Positions 17,741 through 28,000 of a DNA stretch of 43,136 bases are shown here, one piece after another; the first letter of the stretch is position 1, and each line of letters starts with the position of its first letter. Made by a program: the position numbers and the translations under genes. A model generated the notes under the pieces. The model made no database searches, was not told the origin of the DNA, and was given only the letters and a program-made list of their open reading frames with translations. Origin of the DNA: Chromera velia (Eukaryota > Sar > Chromeraceae). The stretch is taken from the NCBI GenBank assembly GCA_018398765.1, contig JAHBMJ010000886.1:77375-120510 (forward strand), given 5' to 3'.

Positions 17741-19269
17741 ATGTCTGACTCTGCGGCAGAGATCCGACGTTTGGGTCTTGACCCTTCCTTTGCTGCTGAG
17801 GGGTTCAAACGGATGGCTGAAAACGCCATTTGCTCCATCTGTCATGACTACCTCGAAGACATCGTGGAGACGGATTGTGCGGCGCGGCACGTCTTTTGCC
17901 GTCCCTGCCTGAAGAGTGTATATGACCTTCGCCAGCCCTGTCCCGAATGCAGAGGACGCATGTCGAAGATGGAGAAGGCTCATATTCGGCTTCGAGACTC
18001 CATTGAAGAGGTACAGTGGAAGTGCCTGAATTTTGAGAAGGGATGCAAGTTCACAGAAACAAAGAAGGAACTTGTTAAGCACCTGGATGAAGTGTGCGAG
18101 GAGCAACAGACAGACTGTCCCTTCGAAGGATGTGACTGCAAGAACCTCCGTCGCAACCTGGTGGAGCACAAGCGGGTGTGTCCCTTTCGCATTGTTCCCT
18201 GCGAACACTACAAAGAGGGTGTCGCTTTCAACGCCATGCAGACCCACCTATCAGTTTGCAAAAGATTCCCTCTCCACTGCCCCAACGGGTGCGGGAAGAG
18301 GCCCGCCCGTGAAGACATCCGTCTCCACCAGGAGACAGAGTGTGCTGAGCAGACGGTGCGCTGCCCTGTGCCTGGGTGCGCAGCAGGGGTCAAGAGGAAG
18401 GAGCTGGAGAAACACGACGACGACAACATGAAGAAGCACATGAAGCTTCTAACTGACAGAGTCCTTGCACTGGAGAAGACGAAGACTGAAACAGGTCTGT
18501 CAGTGGGATTGAGCTGTCGAATGGTTTTGGGTAGAAAGCTCGTCGGAGTTCGGATTGATTTGCTGCGTTTTCTGCTTCAAATTTCTGCAGATGAGGTCAA
18601 CCTGAAAGTGTACCTGCCCGGGTTCGAGGCAAAGGCATCTCGGGCAACCAAGGGGACAAAAGTCAAAAGTGCACACTTCTTCTTTCGGGTCAGACTTCTC
18701 GCGCAGGAAAAGACAGCTGTCACCGTGTGGGTGTCAGTGCGTTTCATTTTTGTTTGTATTTCATTGATCATTTGCGTACACTTTGAGACAGTTTTCACCC
18801 CCAGCCCTGACCTCCTTACGATTCAACACGATCTGTGTCTCTCTACCTGGACGTTCATCTTCTGACAGCCGACTCTGAGCCTTTGTGCAAAGACACTTCA
18901 CCTTTAAAGACGTCAAAGTGGCATTTTATTTACGTGCAGGGCTCTCGATTCTGTGTTTCGGTTTATCCCAAAGGTCACAGCGATGCCACCGACGGAATGG
19001 CATCAGTGTTCCTCACGAAGCTCGACGATTACAAGGGAAAGCTCTCCTACGTGCTCGAAGCTGCAACAACAAAGATCAGTGCCGACGACGACTTTTCTAC
19101 GGAGGAGGTCAACGGGGGGAGGGGTTGGCCATCATTCTGTTTCACAGAAGATCTTCTGTCTGCGGCACGGAACGCAGAAGATGGGGCGCTGGAAGTCCGC
19201 GTGACTCTCTCTGCAGCTTCATCGAAGTGCACGCCGTGTGTGATCAGAGGATACGCACCGGGCGAGTGA
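17741..19269 (+). CDS. RING / TRAF-type zinc finger / MATH-domain protein, probable E3 ubiquitin ligase
   Basis: Three exons, 17741-18494, 18591-18730 and 18940-19269, give 407 residues with consistent phases (1, 0). RING finger C3HC4: C31, C34, C46, H50, C53, C56, C67, C70. TRAF-type zinc fingers follow at about residues 80-235 (repeated Cys/His pairs such as CPFEGC, CPNGCG, CPVPGC), then a short charged helix and a MATH domain (about 250-400) with the hallmark FCVSVYPKG and the WPSFCF strand. Family role: RING recruits E2~ubiquitin, and MATH binds substrates or trimerises. The ATG at 17741 is the first in frame. The N-terminal half of the MATH domain is weakly conserved, so exon 2 is slightly less certain. 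The substrate cannot be inferred. Confidence 0.9.
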
Positions 19270-19518
19270 TGCGCAAACTAGTGCGCAAAACCAAGTCGTA
19301 CAGAAGTGGTCAACTTGATGAAGAGCCCAGAGTGTGCATGCCAGCATTAGTCGTTCGCATCTGGAAAGTGGATTGAAAACTGCATGCGAATCAAATTTTA
19401 AGCTGAGAGAGCATGTTACAGCTCTAAGACTTCCTTCTGATGTACCGTGTTTCAGGTCTCAGCAGGCGGCAGACGTCTGATTTCTATATCACCCACGTGT
19501 TTCGGGCTCTTTCTGTCG

Positions 19519-19559
<41 letters not shown>

Positions 19560-19586
19560 CCTCCCTCCCTCCCTCCCTCCGTGTTT

Positions 19587-19625
<39 letters not shown>

Positions 19626-20246
19626 TGAGTGAGTGAGTGAGTGAGTGGGTGAGTGAAAGAAAGAAAGAGGAAAAGCGAGACAAAGAGAGTGCATGTATGA
19701 GTGCAAGGAAGGACAGAGTGTGTTTAGCCTAGCGAGTAAGAGAGACGCATTACACGTACTCGTGAGGCAATGGTTCACTTTTTTAGTGAAAGACGACCAA
19801 AACGTTGAAATTCCTAGTAAAATTTATCTATAGCTGGTATACTTGGTAGTATGCCTTACCTAGTCTACTAGCTCTTGGTATCTTAGAAGGTCTTAATCAA
19901 AGAGCTAGGATTTTATGGGATTTTAGCTTTAAATTTAATTTTGTGTTCTAGTTTGCGTTTTTATGTAGATTTTTTTTAGGCTTTAATTTAGCTAAAAGGT
20001 GATTTAGTGGATTTAATAAAATTGAACGCCATAAAAAAAAAATAAAAATACAGCTGCCTCGAACGTTGCCGCAAAACAGTAGAAGCCTAGGCGCCACACA
20101 TAAAAAAAAAGAAAAAAAAATTAGGCGTCCTCAACTTTTTTTTTGTCTTTTTTTTTTTGTTTTTAGGTCAAAGGTTAGGTTCACATTTTGTGTGGAAAAG
20201 TAAGTTTCAGAGTCGAGAGTGATTCTTTTCCTTTTGCAGGCACTTG
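19270..20246. other. Intergenic region with microsatellite and AT-rich tract
   Basis: No gene seen. 19521-19655 is a compound (TC)n, (CCCT)n, (TG)n, (AGTG)n array. 19780-20160 is AT-rich and contains poly-A and poly-T runs. A GGCGCCTAGG-type block (reverse orientation, 20086-20095) lies in it. Confidence 0.7.
20086..20095 (-). repeat. GGCGCCTAGG inverted block, left
   Basis: CCTAGGCGCC followed by CACAT-like sequence and two A-runs interrupted by G. The mirror image stands at 23179-23188, preceded by matching T-runs, so the two form an inverted pair 3.1 kb apart. Confidence 0.6.
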
Positions 20247-20493
20247 ACGTAGCGTTGTAAAGGTCTAACAAGCAGTTGTGTCAGGATGAAATGAAGTACG
20301 TGCGCATAACGTGCATAGGGCGCATGCATGCATGCATGCCGGGAATTAATTGTGCAGCATGCAGTCTCTATGAGGATATCCATTGTTTGTCTTACAGAAC
20401 AGAGATAGCAGAACTACCCATGCATGACAGAACCTTTATCCATATGTAGGAGCTGATCCCAGCTACGACTAGCTGAGGGCCTACATCCCTACG
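20247..20493 (+). repeat. 247-bp dispersed repeat, copy 1
   Basis: Matches 22867-23113 in direct orientation with nine substitutions by eye (about 96% identity) and no indels. It begins ACGTAG and ends CTACGT, an imperfect inverted end. A GCATGCATGCATGC run lies inside. It looks like a non-autonomous mobile element; no target duplication was recognised. Confidence 0.9.
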
Positions 20494-20683
20494 TGGCAGC
20501 GGAGCACACGATCCAGCCTCAGTGGGTTCGTGCGCTCTCTTCGGATTGATCGTTCGAACAGCCTTTCACGCTGCAGTCGCATTGCTCGTCGATTGAGCTT
20601 TGCACGCGGTCACTGTAGGAAGTCCAATTCAGTAGAAGCCACCTTTTTCAGAGCCCTTTGAATTTCTTTGTCAGTTGGCAGTC

Positions 20684-22090
20684 ATGTCGGTAGTAGAGCG
20701 GTTCGGGAATTTTGTTCTGTTGCTCGAGGCTCTTGACCGGTTCAAGAACATCCCCATCCTTCACGTGCAGAAGAACGGTCAAGCCCTCCTGGCAGAAGGC
20801 AGAACACTCGCAAAGAATCTTGTGGAGGCTGCAGGTGGGTCTTCCACAGCCGCTCCTTCAGAAAAGAAGAATCCGCAGTCACCTTCGAGAAGATCCCCTG
20901 CCGATACAGAGGGAATTTTGAAAAAGTCGAAGACACGAAGGAGTCAGAAGTTGACTGCTGGAGCCTGGGCCCGCAAACAAGCAAACGGCTTATTAGACGG
21001 TAGCACAAAGAAGCAGAAGACACCTTCAGGGGGAGGAGGGAGCAATAACAGTCCCCTGTCTGCGTCGCAAAGGTTGCAGATGAATGTGAAGAGAGAGAGG
21101 AGTCCCCACAGGAGAAGTGATTGGAGGCCCGTGAGGTCCGTCCCTAGTGCGCCAGTGGACCTGTCCACCCAGAAAGAGTCTGTTGAGAGAGAAGATAGAG
21201 GTCAGAGTACTTTCCTCCAGGTGATGTCCGAAGAAGCAGAAGAGAAGGAAAAAGACAGGGAAGGGCCGTCTTCTGATGCTGGTCGACCGACTGACCAGGA
21301 AGACATTGACATTTACGACCCTAGCGGTGAAGAAACCCCGTCATTCAGTCTGGTCCAGCCCGTCCCAGTGATGGAACCCATGCCGATGATGATCGGCAGA
21401 ACCGAAGCAGGTGGAAAGGGGAAAGCCAAGAGAAGGAGAGAGAAACAACAGAGGAAGAGAGAGAGGCAAAAGGAGGTGAAGCACCGTGCAGAGATCAATA
21501 CCATCCGGCAGGCTCGTGGGGATAGCCACCAGACAAATCTTGGTGCCTCCCTTCAAGGAGTGAGTGCAGAGGTGCAAGTAGAGAGACGGGATAGGGTTGC
21601 AGTACAGGAGGACCGAAAAAGAAAGAAAGAGGAGCGAAAGGAGTGGAAGAGGCAAGAGACTCAGAGAGCCGAAATCAACGCTCTCAGGCAGAGGCAGTCG
21701 TCGCTTCTTGGAAACCAAACAAGAGCGACGGGGGAGAAAGAGCAGTGGGGGGGATTCAGTAGCAACTCCGTGCCCCAACTTAGAGACCTCCGTAAAATTC
21801 GAGAGCAACAACATAGAATCACGTCAGTACGCCTTCGCAGTAGCATGGAGACGGGTCGTACGCAGGGGAAGAGGGGGTTTGATTCGAGCGCAGCGCCTCC
21901 CCTGAGGAAGAATGTGCAAATGTATTAACTCGCCTCTATCCGTCACTGCAACAGGGTGGAGACGCTGAGCATGGAGGGAGACGCAGGAGGTGCCCAGTCC
22001 ACAGAAACCCAACCACTGTCTCATGACGAATACATCCAAAAGTATTTCTCTGAACCGTGGGCACAGTATGCGATGGTAACGTTTCGTTAA
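20684..22090 (+). CDS. Orphan charged protein, possible TFIIS-N-like helical N-terminus
   Basis: I do not recognise this protein. Exon 1 is 20684-21822 and exon 2 is 21955-22090: a GTCAGT donor at 21823 and a CAACAG acceptor at 21954 join in frame to give 424 residues. Without the intron the frame stops at 21926-21928 and gives a shorter product. The first ~50 residues are helical and hydrophobic (LLLEALDRF, then RTLAKNLVEAA), vaguely like a TFIIS/IWS1 N-terminal bundle, which is a guess only. The middle is Ser/Lys/Arg/Glu-rich, with a duplicated RAEIN(T/A)(I/L)RQ motif in basic helices. The last exon ends in an aromatic-rich tail (YIQKYFSEPWAQY) that looks constrained. A nuclear protein would fit. 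The gene lies between the two 247-bp repeats. Confidence 0.6.
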
Positions 22091-22866
22091 AGGGTGTGTC
22101 GTGAAGTGTGTAGGCCAGAGTTGGAGACGGAATACATTCACAGTCGCATTCCAACGCTTCTTTTTTTCTGTCCGTTCACATCCTTTCATTTCATTTTAAT
22201 ACGTGGTTGCTTTGGTTATTCGCGTCTGTTTGGTTCTATCTGCATGTCTGTACTTTTCCCACCTGCGTTGAGCAGCAATTTTTTTTTTTCTCGGTGATCG
22301 TTTCAATCGTTGCGTACCTTTGCTCGGCCGCGGGACGCGGCGTTGGAGGAAGGGGGCACGGTGTGGGTGAGAAAGGAAGGGAGGAGACGGAAGCAGGTGG
22401 CATGCAATAAGGAGACAGAGCAAAGAGAGAAAGAGAAGAAGAGCTGACAGTGAGTGACGGCCAGAAAGGGAAGACTCTGTTTGTGCAGCATGATGGCTGG
22501 AATAAGGCAGACATTCAGATCGATCAGAAAAAAGAGAGAGCAAGAGTTGAAGTAGGCAGAGATGGCTGTATTGGCTACGGATTAGCCAATCAGAGAAACA
22601 GTTCATCTCATGTGCTGCTGCATTCCAGGTTCAAATCCTGTGAACAATTTTTCATCCCGCTTTTCATGTGAGAAAAGAGAGCCTGCTTTGCAATCAGTTA
22701 CAATCAGTCGTCATAAGCCTAATCAGCAGCAAAGGCTGGAAGAAGGAGAAAATGACTTGAGGTGATTTGCATAGATTCGAGACCGTTCTGTATGAACCGC
22801 GCCTTTTTAAGATCAAATTGCGTCATGCTGATGAAGTGGCGGGACGCCACTCTAGAGGGAGGGGGC
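22091..22866. other. Intergenic, nothing recognised
   Basis: T-rich start, then G/A-rich low-complexity sequence around 22340-22450. Short open frames show no coding character. A lone B-box-like GGTTCAAATCC near 22629 lacks the rest of a tRNA. Confidence 0.5.
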
Positions 22867-23113
22867 ACGTAGTGTTGTGAAGGTCTAACAAGCAGTTGTG
22901 TCAGGATGAAATGAAGTACGTACGCATAACGTGCATAGGGCGCATGCATGCATGCATGCCGGGAATTAATTGTGCAGCATGCAGTCTCTATGAGGACATC
23001 CATTGTTTCTCTTACAGAACAGAGATAGCAGAACTACCCATACATGACAAAACCTTTATCTATATGTAGGAGCTGATCCCAGCTACGACTAGCTAAGGGC
23101 CTACATCCCTACG
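22867..23113 (+). repeat. 247-bp dispersed repeat, copy 2
   Basis: Second copy of 20247-20493, same orientation, offset exactly 2,620. It is followed immediately by an A-run/T-run pair and the GGCGCCTAGG block at 23179-23188. Confidence 0.9.
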
Positions 23114-23807
23114 CTTGAAATATTTAAAAAAAAAAAAGTCTTCCCAACTTTTTTTTTTCTTTTTTTTTTTCTATGTGCGGCGCCTAGGTAGAAGCTTAGG
23201 AATAAGCTGGTGGCGATGGGTGGCTTACTCCCCTCCGAGATTATGTATGATGATGATGATGTTGAAAGTAGAGTTTCCACCAACTTTTAGAAAGTCGTCT
23301 TTTAATTACTATGTTTTTTTTCTAAATTACTTTCAGAATTTCGAATCAGAAAGATGCTACTTAATTGACCCAAAAGCCTTTTTCAACTGCGTTTTCAGAT
23401 TTTGAAAGCCCTTTTGATTCTAGTTTTGATTGAAGATGATGGTCAGACTCGGATTGCTGCAGGACCACCTCGAAATTTTCAGTAGCGCTACCTGGATCTG
23501 GGATAGGAATAATGAAGACTTTAGGAAGCCCAGCTGTCTCCTTCTCTTCCGGTGTCAATTAGCGACGGAAATAGGATGTTGGGGCAGGGAAAAGGTTACA
23601 CGCGGCTGCCTTGTTCGTCGGTTCCCGCGCAGTTCATTTGACTTTTCCCGCTGCTTCGTGATTTGCGTGTGCGCGGAGGACAGGGAGAGTGGAGGACGCA
23701 AGGAGAGAAGGAAGGAATCAAAGAGCGAATGAATGAGGGCAGAAAAGGAGTCTCAGGCTACTTCCCGTTTGCACGTGCATGCGTCGGCGCGTGGATAAGG
23801 ATGTTCT
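23114..23807. other. Intergenic, right inverted GGCGCCTAGG block and convergent 3' ends
   Basis: Holds poly-A/poly-T runs at 23127-23170 and GGCGCCTAGG at 23179-23188. The rest is unique sequence between two converging genes. No gene seen. Confidence 0.5.
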
Positions 23808-24596
23808 TCAATCAACCACCTGAATGATGCGTCCGTCGCCCTCTGCGGAGGCCCCATCTGCCGATGCAAGCGTGAAAGAGGGTGAAGCCTGTCGTCCTTC
23901 TTCAGTCCACCCCTGTTGCGTGATCTGTTGTCCTCTCACACCCTCCACCTGACCCAGACTGTTGACTCCACTCAGCTGGGCGTACACGGGGGTGTCCCTG
24001 CTTTGAAATGATCTCCGTGAGGACGACACAGGCAGAACTCGAAAGCGGCCAGATGACCTCTCGTGCTCTCTTGCCAAAGCAACGGGCACAGCAGAAGATG
24101 AAACAGATGAGGGGGCGTCGAGGAGCTGCAGTTGTACTAGTCGTGCGTGTCTGCCTCCCTGCGTCTCACTGTTGTGTCCCTCTGTCTGAAGTTCTCCGCT
24201 TCTCTCTCTTTCAACCTCCACAGGATCACTTTCAACCTGGGTGAAGTATTGACGAGCAACGGCGGCCTGCAAAGAGACAAGTGAATGCAAAGAAAGGAAA
24301 GCAGAAACGAATGCAGGGGCAGACCTGACCAGAGGCCCAATCACAAGGGAAGGCGAAAGGAAGGGAACTCCCAAGGAAGAGAAGAACTGAATCAAACAAT
24401 GAAGATCGAATGTTTTTCTCTGCATCACGACAGTGTCACGCCAACCGTGGTCAACACCGAGGAGCTGTCATGCGTGGTCAGGCGATCCTGATGTTCTTTG
24501 TTTTCTTCTTCTGTCTCGACAAACCTGTGTTTGTTTTTGGTGTCCGAACAGGCGAAGAATCTGCATGCGGTCATACAGTGGTCACACACTCACTCA

Positions 24597-24651
<55 letters not shown>

Positions 24652-25019
24652 AAAGAGGAGAGGGGGGTGTGAAGTTTGTGGGTCGGACGGTGGTGCGATG
24701 GAGGCTGAAGTTTGTGGGTCGGACGGTGGTGGCATGGGGAGCAATGGGAGGCTGGAGGAAATTAAAAAGAGGATCAAGTGGGTCGGGAGGGTCCCTCTGA
24801 GGGACCACCCGAAAGAACAAAAAAAAAGTCTAAATGATGAGAAGCCGGGACGAAGAAAAAACAAATTGAAAGGAAGAAGAAAAACGCGACTGTCAGTTGG
24901 AAAAAAGAACAGCTCCCTTCACCCCTTTTTTTCTTTTCACTCATTTCGCCCCCCTCTTTTCTCTTTTTTCGTCCTTGCTGCTGACCTCCGAACTCTGCCG
25001 TTGGAGTGCAGAAAGCTGC

Positions 25020-25055
<36 letters not shown>

Positions 25056-28000
25056 GAGAGAGAGAAGCGGGGGGGATGGAGAGGCGACTCAAATAAAGCA
25101 GTAGAGATGCTCTAACGTCTTCCACAGGCCTCTTCCCGCAGATCGGAGAATTTGGTTTCAATTCTTTGAGAAGGAGAGAGGCTTCAGTTCGATACCTTGC
25201 CTGAAAGGAGGACACTCCCGTAGAGCAAATGCACCTGACTTCATATTTTGGTCAAAATACTGCCTTCATGACACAGCGCCTCCTCTACAGGGTTTTACTC
25301 GTTAGGTGGAATTACGTGACGGGATTACCGCACATAATCATCGAAGAAGGGGAAAGGCAAACAAGTAAAACGAGATGGACAAGAGGCACACGAAGAGAAA
25401 GAACGTTTGCATTTCAAGGACGGCGAAGAGAAACAGAGGAACTGGTCAACGGGACAGGATGCAGTGGCAGAAAGAATCTCTTCTCCGGCCTCCTTTCTTT
25501 TTCTCATCTCATGAATATTTGACTGACCTGTTCTTGAACGTGAAGTAGAGAGAGTCTAGGGTCGCTGTCCGCTCTCTGCAGATTCACAAGGATTGGCATG
25601 AGCTTTTCCTAGAGCATACCTATCTACCGGAGCGTGTTCGTTGATGCCATTGTCAAAAAGGCGAAGTGTGCCCACAGTTTGCTAAATACGTCTGCTGGCA
25701 ACAGCTCAGACATGCCTAGCTCAAAACCAAGACGTCAAAAAACATCCCGGAGATGAAATGCAGATGAGACAAGCAGAGAACTCTTTATGATTGCAGAGGA
25801 CGCAAAACAAAATCCAGAAAGGTCAAGACTCTCTTTTTTTCTTCTTTTCCTTCCTTCTTTTTTTCTCTTCTTCCTTCTTTCATTGCCTTCCGACCTCCGA
25901 GAGGGTCCGTTCTTCTGTCCCTCGTCCTTTACCATCCTGCATGTACCAAGACGGAAGGATTGACAACAGCCAGGATACCGTGCCAGGAAGGAAACAAAAT
26001 TGGAGGGAGGCGCTGAGAAGATTACCCAAAGAATTGCGCAGACAGAAAAAACAGGGAAAGGCACGTAGACGGCCGTGTTGAAGCGTATTTATTTCCCACT
26101 GAGACGTTTCTCCGAATGAGTTTTCCTTGCAGGCGATACTTATTCTCCCTCTTTCAACCTTCTCGATCGGCGCTTCGTACTTTTCGCCATTTCTGTGCTG
26201 TTTGCTCTTGAACTTTTGGTGCTCTACTGATCTAACCCGTGCTATCTCAAGCAAATCGATTCGGTCTGAGACTCACCGATTCGCCGAAGGACTGGTTTGG
26301 TATTTGAATTGGTTTCAGTTCATCTCTGTCCTCCATTTGATCCCATATTCTTCTGAAAGTCTCCCTTCCCTCTGGGTTCTTCCAGACCTCCGGGTGGGGG
26401 GGGGGCCTTTTTGGCTCTGGTGGGGGGGGAGGGGGAGGCTCGGGAAGGCCGCCTCCGAGAGGACGGACCTTGTGGCGCTGCTTTCAAAAGACAGGAAGGA
26501 AGAAACGTAACACACAGAAAGAAAGAAAACATCACCTGGCTAGTGACTTCACGTAGCTAGTGCGGCAGACGAGAAAGGAAAGGACAGCGAAGTGAGAGAC
26601 TGCGATGGCAGTCAAATTCTGTGGTACAGGGAAGCCCATGACAAATAAAAGAGAGCTTGGCAATAAGCCGTCAAAAAATATCCAGCCGAGGTGTATGTCT
26701 CTCTCTTAGTCTTTGTGAGTGGATGAAGTGACCGCACACGTCTTCTTATTCTCCTTTTCCAGCAACCTTTTCAGAGAAATGCGGCGTGCACGTGCTCGTA
26801 GAGTTTGCTTTCGCTCAGTCATCTGACCAAAGGAGTTGACTCTCGCTCTTGACCGACAAACGTACAGAGGCACTCAGTCAGCGCAAAGTCCCACTGAATG
26901 CAATGGATGAAAGCAGAAAAAGGAAAAAAAAAAGGAAGCTGAAACAAGCACACTCACTTGCTCCAGCTCGACGACCTGCAAATGCCAACAGATTCGATCC
27001 GCATAAGTCCGTCCATGCAGAGCGAGTGAGGACACCGGCAAATCGGGAAAATGGTTTTAGTCGGTTCATGCAGATTCTTTGAATTGAAAGATGCAGCCAC
27101 GTGCCGTCCTGCCATAGGGAAAGAGGTCAAAAATCGGCCACAGCAACAGCATAGCACAACTTGGCCGTTTTGAAGAATCGATAGATCCTCATGTCACACA
27201 CCAAGAAAGATAAATCAAGTGGAGCAGCAAAAGAATGTCATGACAAGTTGGATGAGAGTGGGAAGGCAGGAAGCATTTTGAAAGAGAACAGTACAGGAGC
27301 TGCAGAGCGACATAGACTCAACAAAACAAAACAAGGACGACTCAGCCGACCTTCTGCAAAAGCTCTTCCTGTCCCTGCAAAACAAAAAACGTCGAATGCA
27401 TCCATTTGAGGCTTGACGGTGCTCATTACATCAGGTGCTGTCATGTGTCCCTGTCTGTCCTGGTATGCCTGTCTTTTTGTGTGCGTAACAAACTATCTAT
27501 GTGCGTAACAAGTCCGACATGTGATATTTGCTTTTCAACCACCTCTTCCGCTCAAAAGTCGTGTCTGTACACCGCTTCTTGGTAAATGCTTTATTTTCTT
27601 TTCCCGCTGTCTCACATCTCTCTTTATCTTTTTCTCTTCCCTCCAACAACTCAATCAGGCCGTGACTTGTGGGAAAAGCAGTACAGCCATGTGGACCTGG
27701 TGCGCCCCCTCAGATTGCCTTTTTCCTCTCTCCCCACTTTCAAATACTTGGTTACCTTTTGCAGGTCTACAATCAGATCCGCAAGTGAGGACGTCTGCAC
27801 ACACGCAACATCCAGTTCAGATCGGGCGGCAGCCGAATTGTGTGTGTGGATCACTAGGGCAGAGAGGATTGATGGAGGCAAACAAGAAGGGCTGGATAGA
27901 AGCCAGGTGCTGTCCAAGAAAAAGAAAAAAGGCAAGAACAAACGATGAGGAGCCACAGATATCCAGAGGGATGGAGACTGACCGCATCGGAAGTATGCAG

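Noticed and set aside
22612-22660. Possible tRNA because of GGTTCAAATCC
   Set aside because: The T-stem is only four pairs and no matching acceptor, D-arm or anticodon arm could be placed upstream.
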